From Bacteroidota bacterium (GTDB taxonomy: Bacteria; Bacteroidota; Bacteroidia; Bacteroidales; CAIWKO01), in NCBI GenBank assembly GCA_037133915.1, contig JBAXND010000024.1, positions 1-59,091 of the forward strand: a stretch of DNA of 59,091 nucleotides, in the 5' to 3' direction. A program made the translations under genes and the position numbers. Below are positions 1-7,738 of the stretch, in pieces. The notes under the pieces were generated by a model, which was not told where the DNA came from, did no database searches, and was given only the letters and a program-made list of their open reading frames with translations. Numbering within the stretch: position 1 is the first letter of the stretch; each line of letters starts with the position of its first letter.

Positions 1-52
1 AAGGGGGTCAGCTTAACGCGGAACTAGGGGACCAGTTTGCGCGTATTCTCCA
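1..52. mobile_element. Probable terminal repeats of an IS21-family-like element (end only)
   Basis: The first 52 bases contain two imperfect copies of a G-rich unit: GGGGGTCAGCTTAACGCGGA (4-23) and GGGGACCAGTTTGCGCG (27-43), ending in TCTCCA at 52. Serial GGGGTCA(G)nTTnnnnCGGAA units closing with CA are how I remember the ends of many IS21-type elements. The body of the element would lie outside the window to the left. No transposase is visible, so this is an inference from the repeat pattern. Confidence 0.4.
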
Positions 53-79
53 CATGACATCCGGGCAGAGGAAACCTCT

Positions 80-811
80 TTGTTTGTATTTGCCAAGTCC
101 ACTATGCATATTTTGATGCTGTTGTTTTTATGTTTTAGCGGCGGATGCAATAAAGACCTTGCCGATGTAACACCAAGTATCTTTAATTTTAAAGTAGTTG
201 ATTATTATTCCGGTCTGCCTGTTCCGAATGCCTATGCTATATTGAGATGCGATGAAGGTTGGGCAAATTATTATTATGATGAGGTAATAGGCCAAACGGA
301 CGTCAACGGTGAGTTTCAATACACCTACAACGTTATTGACAACAGGCCTGAAGATACCATTCTAAAGTATTATATTTTATTCACGAATCAGAATTATTCA
401 AATCCTTCCGTCAGTCCGAATTTCCCCGACAAGACTCATGTGTATAAGTCGCAAACCACTGCAGCAATTGATGTGAAGATATTTCAGTGTTCCACAATTA
501 ATCTGACCACGAAAAGAATATCACAAAACCCCTTGAATTTAGGAATGTCTTATTGCGGGTTTTGTGTTAAATCATCCGATAAACCCGATTCTAATCATGT
601 AAACCTTCATAAGCATTATAATGAAGGGAATGTCAATGACGTTCATAGTGAGACTTTTTATGTGCCGTCCGAAATGACGCAAATTATTTTCTCAAAAGTT
701 TGCTGGATGTGTACAACGTTTCAGGATAATGACTGGGACGGAACAGGATTTTCAAGAGACAGTCTGCATCTGGGATATCACGAATCCCGTAATTATTATA
801 TCGAATATTAG
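80..811 (+). CDS. Predicted lipoprotein, paralog of the next gene
   Basis: A secreted lipoprotein of unknown function. The N-terminus is hydrophobic and ends in a lipobox-like FSGGC, so the mature protein would be lipid-anchored. The body opens with an Ig-like or transthyretin-like module (PSIFNFKVVDYYSGLPVPNA, then GQTDVNGEFQYTY) of the kind seen in carboxypeptidase-regulatory-like domains. The next gene has the same opening (PTVFNLTVADEYTNEPLSG, DAGGQFQYTF), so the two arose by tandem duplication. The start is uncertain. TTG at 80 has an AGAGGA-like site just upstream, while ATG at 104 or 116 gives a shorter signal peptide. The reading frame begins just after a probable IS end, so the native 5' region may have been displaced. 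It probably forms an operon with the next two genes. Confidence 0.7.
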   Translation: MFVFAKSTMHILMLLFLCFSGGCNKDLADVTPSIFNFKVVDYYSGLPVPNAYAILRCDEGWANYYYDEVIGQTDVNGEFQYTYNVIDNRPEDTILKYYILFTNQNYSNPSVSPNFPDKTHVYKSQTTAAIDVKIFQCSTINLTTKRISQNPLNLGMSYCGFCVKSSDKPDSNHVNLHKHYNEGNVNDVHSETFYVPSEMTQIIFSKVCWMCTTFQDNDWDGTGFSRDSLHLGYHESRNYYIEY

Positions 812-829
812 AAACCGGGAATAAAAGAG

Positions 830-1498
830 ATGAAGTTAAAATCAATATCATTTTCGCTCATTTTAATTCTGCTGTTCTTAGGCAGTTGTAAACTTGATCA
901 GGATCTTCATGCTCCTACCGTTTTCAATTTAACGGTAGCTGATGAATATACCAATGAGCCTTTATCGGGTTGCCGAATCATCCTTCATCATCACAAGTGT
1001 GCAGGTTGTGACGACACTTGCACACTTGGGTATACCGATGCCGGCGGGCAGTTTCAGTACACTTTTGATACACAACCGTCAGAAGTAAACACATATGCTC
1101 TCAGCTTCACAAAACCTGAATATTTTGATGTCAGTTGGGGATTGGCGCTGACAAACAAAACCACGGATGAATTAATCAAAATGAGTAAAAAAACCACGCT
1201 GGGTGTAAAAATCAGACGTATCACACCACCCATTGGGTGCCCTCCGGAAACTTATTTTTTAGTCTACAGTGTTTATCAGGATGGGTCATGGGATATAAGC
1301 ACTTCCTTTCAAACAGATACCGTAAGCCCGACAATCTATCATTACCGATATTATAATATCCGTGCGAAAACTACGTACACCACTACCTGGTTTAATCATC
1401 TCGAATCATCGTGTACCGGAATTGTTAACTCTGCCCGCAGTTACGGCACCTTAACAACCGGCTATAATGACACCACCTATTTCAATCTTGATTATTAA
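830..1498 (+). CDS. Predicted lipoprotein with Ig/transthyretin-like domain
   Basis: A 222-residue secreted lipoprotein. The signal peptide MKLKSISFSLILILLFLGSC ends in a good lipobox (LGSC), giving a lipidated Cys20. Residues about 30-75 resemble a peptidase-regulatory/transthyretin-like beta-sandwich and contain a Cys-rich loop (HHHKCAGCDDTC) that could bind a metal or form disulfides. It starts 18 bp after the paralog upstream and ends 6 bp before the next gene, so the three are probably co-transcribed. No enzymatic motif is visible and the function is unknown. Confidence 0.75.
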   Translation: MKLKSISFSLILILLFLGSCKLDQDLHAPTVFNLTVADEYTNEPLSGCRIILHHHKCAGCDDTCTLGYTDAGGQFQYTFDTQPSEVNTYALSFTKPEYFDVSWGLALTNKTTDELIKMSKKTTLGVKIRRITPPIGCPPETYFLVYSVYQDGSWDISTSFQTDTVSPTIYHYRYYNIRAKTTYTTTWFNHLESSCTGIVNSARSYGTLTTGYNDTTYFNLDY

Positions 1499-1504
1499 CA
1501 GCAA

Positions 1505-2122
1505 ATGAAATACCTCCTTATGATGAAAAAAACTATTGTGATAATCATATTGAACCTTCTTTTCTTTTCATGCTTTGGTCAGGATTCAGTGACGAAGATA
1601 TATCATCGTTTCGGAGCCGGCGTTTGTACACAGTTTTCTGTTCAAAGTATGTTTAGCAAGACGCCTTACGTGTCGTATGCGTTACCCAACCATAAATTTG
1701 CACTGGGAGTGATTATCAGCAAGAGGCCGGTTAACCAAATCACTAACATATGGCATGAATATTACAATTCCTCAATGACTACTGAAGATAAAAACAGGGT
1801 AATAGGTGCCAGTGCATCATACAGGTTTTTTCCCAATCCTGCCGGAAAGGTATTTGACCTTTACTTTGAATACAAGCTCAACTGGGTAATGATGCGCTCA
1901 ATAATAGATTATCATATTGCTGAGGCGTATTTTCATTCATTCGAAAATCTTATCAGTTATGGAATGGTAATTAAACTGCCGAGATACGTTAGCTTTTTTG
2001 TCGGTCAGGGTGTAGGCATTATCTTCAATGCAGGTCGATATAGCCATTATGATAGAATCTCTCTTTATGATAAAAACAAATTCTCCGTTGGTATGTATGG
2101 AGGACTTGATTTTCATCTATGA
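1505..2122 (+). CDS. Small outer-membrane-type protein, unknown function
   Basis: A 205-residue protein with a signal peptide ending about FSCFGQ; the usual Bacteroidota cleavage leaves Gln at the mature N-terminus. The rest alternates hydrophobic and aromatic residues in short strands (FGAGVCTQFSVQ, KFALGVIISK, FDLYFEYKLNW, YVSFFVGQGVGIIFNAG) and ends KFSVGMYGGLDFHL. This suits a small beta-barrel of the outer membrane. ATG 1505 is used, but ATG 1520 or 1523 (MMKKTIV...) gives an equally good signal peptide. It is the last gene of the lipoprotein cluster, so it may be the membrane partner of the two lipoproteins (inference). Confidence 0.65.
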   Translation: MKYLLMMKKTIVIIILNLLFFSCFGQDSVTKIYHRFGAGVCTQFSVQSMFSKTPYVSYALPNHKFALGVIISKRPVNQITNIWHEYYNSSMTTEDKNRVIGASASYRFFPNPAGKVFDLYFEYKLNWVMMRSIIDYHIAEAYFHSFENLISYGMVIKLPRYVSFFVGQGVGIIFNAGRYSHYDRISLYDKNKFSVGMYGGLDFHL

Positions 2123-2141
2123 CCCGGAATTCAGAGGATCA

Positions 2142-2177
2142 TTTTGCCCCCACCCAGACCCTTCCCCGTAGAGTGGA
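2142..2177. repeat. C-rich intergenic element with hairpin
   Basis: The segment TTTGCCCCCACCCAGACCC is followed by CCTTCCCCGTAGAGTGGAAGG, which can fold as CCCTTCC/GGAAGGG around a short loop. C-rich intergenic stretches of this type (CCCCCACCC...CCCTCCCC) recur in Bacteroidota genomes. It may also act as a weak terminator for the lipoprotein cluster, but no U-run follows. Confidence 0.4.
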
Positions 2178-2285
2178 AGGGAGTCAAACTGTCAACTTAT
2201 TTCAGGGCAAGTCAAGGTAAACCCCCTGTTAACTACTTTCTTAATAAAATTTCACACTATTATAATATACTTTTTCAAAATCATT

Positions 2286-2293
2286 TACTTTTG
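2286..2293 (+). promoter_or_regulatory. -7 promoter box TACTTTTG
   Basis: Exact match to the Bacteroidota -7 consensus TAnnTTTG, 57 bp before the ATG at 2351, in an AT-rich region. No TTG lies at the expected -33 position. Confidence 0.55.
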
Positions 2294-2350
2294 CACCAAT
2301 AAATTGGCACCGATTTTGGGAAGCCGCATGAAATCTTAAACACCTCAAAT

Positions 2351-3046
2351 ATGAAAACATCAGGAAAAATCTTTATTGCAATCTTTGCACTTTGTTTGAT
2401 TGTTACCTCAGCGGCATTTGCCCAGAAGGCAGCGAAGCCCTTCAAAGGAGTTATCACTTATTCAATGAGTTACTCCGGCACCATTGATGCAGCAACAGCA
2501 GCACAACAACCTAAAATGATGGTAGTTTCCGTACTTGGCAATATTACAAAAACTGAGATTAACGCCGGACCGGTTGTTATTGACATGATTACCAACGGAG
2601 ACGCCAAAACCGCGACCACACTGATTGATATGATGGGTCAGAAAAAATATTACAAAATGACCACCGCGGAGATTGATGCTAAAGTTGCGGAAGCCGGCAC
2701 ACCCGACATCAAATACACAGAGGAAACCAAAGTAATTGCCGGTTATACCTGCAAAAAAGCTGAATATACTACCAAAGACGCGGAAGGCAACGCTACCACA
2801 ACCGTTATTTATTACTGCGAAGAACTGGGCGGTGTTGATGCCAATTACGGCGGACAGTTCACCGGCCTCAAAGGAATGCCGCTTGAATACGAAGCCACAC
2901 AAAACGGCGTTATTACTAAAATAAGCGCTACCGAAGTGAAAAAAGGCAAAGTAAAAGATACCGATTTCCTGGTTCCTTCCGATTATACCGAACTTACCCC
3001 GGAAGAAAAACAGCAGATTATTGACCAGTTCAGCGGAAAAGAATAA
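2351..3046 (+). CDS. Secreted DUF4412/GLPGLI-like protein
   Basis: A 231-residue periplasmic protein with a clear signal peptide (MKTSGKIFIAIFALCLIVTSAAFAQ, cleaved before Q/K about 25). The body is a beta-rich repeated fold: FKGVITYSMSYSG, then TEINAGPVVIDMI, MMGQKKYYKM, VIAGYTCKKAEYTT and GGQFTGLKGMPLEYE. The sequence IAGYTCKKA followed by a late GLKGMPLEYE resembles the DUF4412 and GLPGLI families of Bacteroidota, which are structurally LolA-like. The exact role is unknown. It is a single-gene unit with its own -7 box upstream and a strong terminator before ftsK. Confidence 0.7.
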   Translation: MKTSGKIFIAIFALCLIVTSAAFAQKAAKPFKGVITYSMSYSGTIDAATAAQQPKMMVVSVLGNITKTEINAGPVVIDMITNGDAKTATTLIDMMGQKKYYKMTTAEIDAKVAEAGTPDIKYTEETKVIAGYTCKKAEYTTKDAEGNATTTVIYYCEELGGVDANYGGQFTGLKGMPLEYEATQNGVITKISATEVKKGKVKDTDFLVPSDYTELTPEEKQQIIDQFSGKE

Positions 3047-3067
3047 CGTACAACGAATTAACAGAGT

Positions 3068-3101
3068 AAAATCCTCTTTGACAGGAGGATTTTATTTTTT
3101 T
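3068..3101 (+). terminator. Rho-independent terminator
   Basis: Perfect 9-bp stem AAAATCCTC (3068-3076) / GAGGATTTT (3085-3093) with an 8-nt loop, followed by ATTTTTTT. It ends the unit of the secreted protein and lies 24 bp before ftsK. Confidence 0.85.
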
Positions 3102-3124
3102 ATTAAAAATATCCAACAGGATAA

Positions 3125-5629
3125 ATGCCTAAAAAGGAAGCTACCAATATTAAAAATACGCTGAGGGAAGAACCTGAAGAAACTATTAAAAAGCCGGCTA
3201 AGGCGCCCAGGGAGAAAACTGCCCGTCCTAAAAAAGAACAAGCACCCAAAGCCAAGTCAGTCAATAATCCGTTCCGCGGTACCGGGCTTTTCCTGAAAAA
3301 TGAGAAATTCCAGAAGGTTACCGGACTCTTCATGCTTCTTTTTTCCTTCTATCTGGCCGTTTCCTTTACATCCTACCTTTTCTCGTGGAAAGCTGACGAT
3401 AACATTTTCAACCAATCACTCGGTCGCATCCTTATTGACAATACCCTGATTTCTGAAAACTGGATGGGGAAAATTGGCAGTCTGTTTGCCTACATCTTTA
3501 TCAAACGCTGGTTTGGTATTGCCTCCTATTTCTTTATTTTCCTGTTCTTTATTTCCGGAATAAAACTGTTTCTCAATATCACCATTCTCCCTTTAGGAAA
3601 GTCGTACCGCTATTCCTTATTTGCCATGGTATGGATTTCCATTTTGATGGGACTCGTCTTTACGGCAGAAAATCAGCTTATTTTAGGCGGCATATTCGGG
3701 TATCAGGTGGACCTCTGGATGGCGAATGTAATTGGCAAGACAGGTATCGGACTCATTCTTTTCTTTTCACTGGCGAGCTTCCTTATTATTGAATATAACA
3801 TTCACCTGAAGTGGAAGAAAAAGCCCGTTGTTATTGCTGCCGCTGAAGAAGATGATGATGAAGATGCTGTTCCGGGCAATACGCTGCGCGATGAGCTTCC
3901 GGAAGAAGAACCCGAAGTGGAGCCGGGCGAAATAGAACTTGTTGTAAATAATAAGCCCGTAGTGGAAGAAAAGCCCGACGAAGCCTTATTTGTTGAGCTG
4001 GATCCTTCCCTCGACGGTATTGAGTTTACCGTGCAGAATGCCATGGAGGAAGAACCGGAACCTGCACTGATAACAGATAATACAGAACATCCGGAACACT
4101 TCGGCATTGATACCGAATATGACCCTACGCTGGAGCTTTCATCGTATCAGTTCCCTCCTATTGAACTGCTTAAAGAATACGACAGCGGCAATGTTACCGT
4201 GCAGAACGAAGAACTTGAAGCGAATAAAAAGCGTATCATCACCACGCTGAACAATTATTCTATTTCTATTGACCGCATCAACGCTACCATCGGGCCCACG
4301 GTAACACTGTATGAAATTGTACCGTCGGCCGGCGTGCGTATTTCCAAAATCAAGAATCTGGAAGATGACATTGCGCTGAGCTTATCGGCCTTGGGCATTC
4401 GAATAATCGCACCTATGCCCGGCAAAGGAACCATTGGTATTGAAGTGCCGAATCAGAATCCGAAAATTGTTTCTATGCGCTCTATCATCACCAGCGACGA
4501 TTTTCAGAATTCAAAATTCGACCTGCCTATCGGTCTCGGAAAAACTATTTCCAACAAGCCATTCATCGCCGACCTTGCCAAAATGCCTCACCTGCTTATG
4601 GCAGGCGCTACCGGACAGGGAAAGTCGGTGGGTTTGAATGCCATCATCACATCTATTGTATATAAGAAACATCCGTCGCAGGTTAAATTTGTGATGGTTG
4701 ACCCGAAAAAGGTGGAACTGACGCTGTTTTCAAAAATAGAACGTCATTTTCTGGCGAAGCTTCCCGATGCCGCCGAAGCCATTATCACCGACGTACGTCA
4801 GGTGGTATGTACACTGAATGCTCTGTGTATTGAAATGGATGAACGTTACGACCTGCTGAAATCTGCCGGCGTGCGCAACATCAAAGAATACAACGGCAAG
4901 TTTATCTCGCGCAAACTGAATCCGAACGACGGTCATAAATTTCTGCCCTACATCATACTTATAGTGGATGAGTTCGCCGACCTCTTCCTGACAGCCGGAA
5001 AAGAGGTTGAATTGCCCATTACACGGCTTGCGCAGCTTGCACGTGCCATTGGCATACATCTGATTGTGGCTACACAGCGCCCGTCGGTGAATATCATTAC
5101 TGGCACCATCAAAGCGAATTTCCCGGCGCGTCTTGCATTCAGAGTAATCTCCAAGGTAGACTCACGGACTATTCTGGATTCGGGAGGTGCCGACCAGCTG
5201 ATCGGACGGGGCGATATGCTGCTTTCTACCGGCTCAGACCTTATTCGCTTGCAGTGCCCGTTTGTGGATACACCTGAAGTAGAAGAAATCACCGAATTTA
5301 TCGGCAACCAGCGCGGCTATAACGATGCGCATCTGCTGCCCGAATGCAATGATGAAGAAGGCGAAAGCAGTAAATCTGTGGACGCCGGCGAACGCGATGA
5401 CTTTTTTGAAGAAGCAGCACGCCTCATTGTTTCTCATCAGCACGGTTCCACCTCATTACTTCAGCGAAAGCTGAAACTTGGCTACAACAGAGCAGGCCGT
5501 ATTGTCGACCAGCTTGAAGCAGCCGGCATTATTGGACCTTTTGAGGGCAGTAAAGCCAGAGAAGTGAAAATCAAGGATATGACATATCTGGAACAATATT
5601 TGAAAAGCCTTTCCGACAACAATATTTAA
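3125..5629 (+). CDS. ftsK: DNA translocase FtsK/SpoIIIE family
   Basis: An 834-residue ATP-dependent DNA pump that moves chromosome termini through the division septum and activates dimer resolution. The N-terminus (about 1-60) is Lys/Glu-rich and cytoplasmic. Four membrane segments follow (about 65-245), then an acidic linker (about 246-345). The alpha/beta motor carries Walker A GATGQGKSVGLNA (about 494-506), Walker B IILIVDEFADL (about 608-620) and VATQRPSVNIITGTIKANFP. The C-terminal gamma winged helix (SLLQRKLKLGYNRAGRIVDQ) would read KOPS-like sites. The length is normal for Bacteroidota FtsK. The gene follows a terminator with no obvious -7 box in the short gap, and lolA-like follows after 16 bp, a linkage also known in E. 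coli. Confidence 0.97.
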   Translation: MPKKEATNIKNTLREEPEETIKKPAKAPREKTARPKKEQAPKAKSVNNPFRGTGLFLKNEKFQKVTGLFMLLFSFYLAVSFTSYLFSWKADDNIFNQSLGRILIDNTLISENWMGKIGSLFAYIFIKRWFGIASYFFIFLFFISGIKLFLNITILPLGKSYRYSLFAMVWISILMGLVFTAENQLILGGIFGYQVDLWMANVIGKTGIGLILFFSLASFLIIEYNIHLKWKKKPVVIAAAEEDDDEDAVPGNTLRDELPEEEPEVEPGEIELVVNNKPVVEEKPDEALFVELDPSLDGIEFTVQNAMEEEPEPALITDNTEHPEHFGIDTEYDPTLELSSYQFPPIELLKEYDSGNVTVQNEELEANKKRIITTLNNYSISIDRINATIGPTVTLYEIVPSAGVRISKIKNLEDDIALSLSALGIRIIAPMPGKGTIGIEVPNQNPKIVSMRSIITSDDFQNSKFDLPIGLGKTISNKPFIADLAKMPHLLMAGATGQGKSVGLNAIITSIVYKKHPSQVKFVMVDPKKVELTLFSKIERHFLAKLPDAAEAIITDVRQVVCTLNALCIEMDERYDLLKSAGVRNIKEYNGKFISRKLNPNDGHKFLPYIILIVDEFADLFLTAGKEVELPITRLAQLARAIGIHLIVATQRPSVNIITGTIKANFPARLAFRVISKVDSRTILDSGGADQLIGRGDMLLSTGSDLIRLQCPFVDTPEVEEITEFIGNQRGYNDAHLLPECNDEEGESSKSVDAGERDDFFEEAARLIVSHQHGSTSLLQRKLKLGYNRAGRIVDQLEAAGIIGPFEGSKAREVKIKDMTYLEQYLKSLSDNNI

Positions 5630-5645
5630 TTTAATAAAACCTGAA

Positions 5646-6290
5646 ATGAAAAAGTTGCTTTTTATCTTACCGCTCTTCCTGCTGCCCCTGATGAAGGTTC
5701 AGGCACAGGACACCAAAGCAAAAGCCATTCTTGATGGTGTATGCGCGCAAACCAAAACCTACACTACCATAGAAATCGAGTTTTCCTATACTATGGAAAA
5801 CAAGAAGAAAAACATGAAAGAGACCAAGAAAGGTACTGCCTGTATGAAGGGCGATAAATACTGGCTCAGCTTTGCCGGACAAACCCTTATCAGTGATGGC
5901 AAGACCACCTGGACGTATATCAAAGAATCAAACGAAGTACAAATCAATAATGTGAATACCGGTGATGATCAGTCGCTCAACCCGAGCAAACTGCTTACTG
6001 CCTACGATAAGAGCTTCACACCAAAATTCATTAAAGAAGAAGTACGTACCGGAAAAACGCTGCAAATTCTCGACCTGACACCACTCAAATCGCGCTCGTA
6101 TTATAAGATTCGTGTTGAGATTGATAAAGTGCAGAAGCAGATTGCAAACTCTATTGTGTACGATAAAGACGGCGCCACTACCTACACCTACAGTGTTTCG
6201 AAGTTCACAACGAATAAGGCCATTGCCGACACCAAGTTCACCTTTAAAACATCTGATTATCCGGGTGTTGAAGTAGTTGACCTGCGTTAA
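5646..6290 (+). CDS. lolA: LolA-like outer-membrane lipoprotein carrier
   Basis: A 214-residue periplasmic protein with a signal peptide ending KVQAQ (about residue 20). The body shows the LolA pattern: AKAILDGVCAQTKTYTTIEI, then FSYTMENKKK, KGDKYWLSFAGQTLISDGKT, TWTYIKESNEVQINNV and KYDKDGATTYTY-type strands. LolA shuttles lipoproteins from the LolCDE transporter to the outer membrane, which fits the many lipoproteins in this window. It sits 16 bp behind ftsK and is probably co-transcribed with it. Bacteroidota LolA homologs diverge from the E. coli protein, so the family call is firmer than the exact role. Confidence 0.85.
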   Translation: MKKLLFILPLFLLPLMKVQAQDTKAKAILDGVCAQTKTYTTIEIEFSYTMENKKKNMKETKKGTACMKGDKYWLSFAGQTLISDGKTTWTYIKESNEVQINNVNTGDDQSLNPSKLLTAYDKSFTPKFIKEEVRTGKTLQILDLTPLKSRSYYKIRVEIDKVQKQIANSIVYDKDGATTYTYSVSKFTTNKAIADTKFTFKTSDYPGVEVVDLR

Positions 6291-6341
6291 TAATTGTTAA
6301 CTTAGGTTAGATATCTTTCCACTGATTCTCAAAGTGACCAG

Positions 6342-6379
6342 AAGGTATTGTGTGCCGTTCAAACGGCACATAATACCTT
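6342..6379. repeat. 18-bp inverted repeat with 2-nt loop
   Basis: AAGGTATTGTGTGCCGTT (6342-6359), CA, then AACGGCACATAATACCTT (6362-6379). The arms pair over all 18 positions with a single G-T wobble. No T-run follows on the plus strand (next bases GATTGTAAGC). It lies between lolA and the acyltransferase promoter. It could be a U-run-less terminator, a processing signal or a DNA cruciform. Confidence 0.7.
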
Positions 6380-6416
6380 GATTGTAAGCTTCCGCCATAT
6401 AAAAAGAATGCGCAGC

Positions 6417-6446
6417 TTGTAAAAACAAGATAAATCTGTACATTTG
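6417..6446 (+). promoter_or_regulatory. Complete Bacteroidota-type promoter (TTG-N19-TACATTTG)
   Basis: TTG at 6417-6419, a 19-bp spacer, then an exact TAnnTTTG box (TACATTTG, 6439-6446). The box ends only 4 bp before ATG 6451, so the transcript would have almost no leader. Confidence 0.6.
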
Positions 6447-6450
6447 AAAT

Positions 6451-7563
6451 ATGATTATGGATAAAGAACACATTGTTCAACTCGACGGAATTCGCTTTTT
6501 TGCTGTCAGTATGGTTATTCTGGCGCATTCCGTTCAATGGCAATGGGTGCAACCCTGGCTTACCATGCTTCCGCTGTCGCAGGGTGTCACGCTGTTCTTT
6601 GTCCTCAGCGGATTTCTGATTACCAAAATTCTACTCTCCAACCGCGATAAATACGCTGCACATAACATGGGCAAAAGCCCGTTGGTTAAGAACTTTTACA
6701 TCCGGCGTTTTTTGAGAATTTTCCCTATCTATTACCTCACCATTTTCTTTCTCTATTTTATAGATTATGGAAATGCGAGAGCAATTTTTCCCTGGCTGGT
6801 AAGCTATACAACCAATATTTACCAATCGGTTCATAGTGTCGGGCTTATCAGTTTCAATCATTTTTGGTCATTGGCTGTCGAAGAGCAGTTTTATTTATTC
6901 TGGCCGTGGATAATCCTTTTTGTCAATCGTAAATACCTTGCCGGGATTATTATATCTACCATCGTTGCCGGGATACTTTCAAAGTTATACATCTTTCTTT
7001 TCGTTCAGAGCTGGATGGCAGGCGCCTATTTTACACTCAGCTGCATGCATGCACTGGGACTCGGTGCCCTGATTGCATGGATAGCGCTTTACAGGAAACC
7101 GCTCTTTCTGCAGTTGTCAAAATACTACTGGACCTACGGAAGTATGATAATTTATTTTATACTCATCTGGGTACAGCACACCTATAAAATAATGTGGTAC
7201 AAGGAAATCTTTGAAGATTTTATGTTTGCAATAGCTTCAGGATTTATTGTAATCAGGGCAGCCCAGAATAAATTCACCTTCCTCAGCAGAAAAATTCTTG
7301 AACATCCGTTTGTAGTTTATGTTGGTAAAATTTCATACGGCATGTATGTTTACCACCTCTTCATGCAGCCTCTTTTTTATTACATTTCACCGCATATAGG
7401 TATCATGGTAACGGATAAATATTCAATGTTTGCGTTTACCTATCTTCTTACGTTTATACTGGCGCACATCTCATGGAAGCTGATAGAAAACCCGATTAAT
7501 AATCTAAAAGGCAAATTCCCCTATTTCACGGCTCCCGGTGAAGCGTCAATCAGAAATTCATAA
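6451..7563 (+). CDS. Acyltransferase 3 family membrane protein (OafA/YrhL-like)
   Basis: A 370-residue integral membrane acyltransferase that transfers acyl groups, often acetyl, to cell-surface sugars or lipids. The N-terminus carries the family signature QLDGIRFFAVSMVILAHSVQ with the conserved His. GVTLFFVLSGFLITKILL, FYIRRFLRIFPIYYLTIFF and FWSLAVEEQFYLFWPWIIL follow, all hallmark blocks of acyltransferase 3. About ten hydrophobic segments run to the C-terminus, ending SWKLIENPIN, the usual final motif. The start is ATG 6451 or ATG 6457 (MDKEH...). The promoter box immediately upstream suggests a leaderless or nearly leaderless mRNA. No glycan-synthesis genes are adjacent, so the substrate is unknown. 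Confidence 0.92.
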   Translation: MIMDKEHIVQLDGIRFFAVSMVILAHSVQWQWVQPWLTMLPLSQGVTLFFVLSGFLITKILLSNRDKYAAHNMGKSPLVKNFYIRRFLRIFPIYYLTIFFLYFIDYGNARAIFPWLVSYTTNIYQSVHSVGLISFNHFWSLAVEEQFYLFWPWIILFVNRKYLAGIIISTIVAGILSKLYIFLFVQSWMAGAYFTLSCMHALGLGALIAWIALYRKPLFLQLSKYYWTYGSMIIYFILIWVQHTYKIMWYKEIFEDFMFAIASGFIVIRAAQNKFTFLSRKILEHPFVVYVGKISYGMYVYHLFMQPLFYYISPHIGIMVTDKYSMFAFTYLLTFILAHISWKLIENPINNLKGKFPYFTAPGEASIRNS

Positions 7564-7666
7564 TCCGACAGCTGTTTGCTTTGAACAGTCTTCATGAAAG
7601 CTTTTGGCGATTCAAGGGCGTGTATCTGTTTTTACAAACTTTATTCAATTCACTGTAAATCATTTT

Positions 7667-7693
7667 TTGCCTTGCGGCGAATTATTATCTTTG
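7667..7693 (+). promoter_or_regulatory. rocD promoter (TTG-N16-TATCTTTG)
   Basis: TTG 7667-7669 and the exact -7 box TATCTTTG 7686-7693 place transcription start near 7700. The coding start must therefore be ATG 7739, not any upstream TTG in the same frame. Confidence 0.65.
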
Positions 7694-7738
7694 CACCCAA
7701 TAATTTATCAGAAACCAAATCCAAAACCAGATAATTAT

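Noticed and set aside
7604..7738. N-terminal extension of RocD from TTG 7604
   Set aside because: The promoter boxes at 7667-7693 lie inside it and the family begins at ATG 7739.
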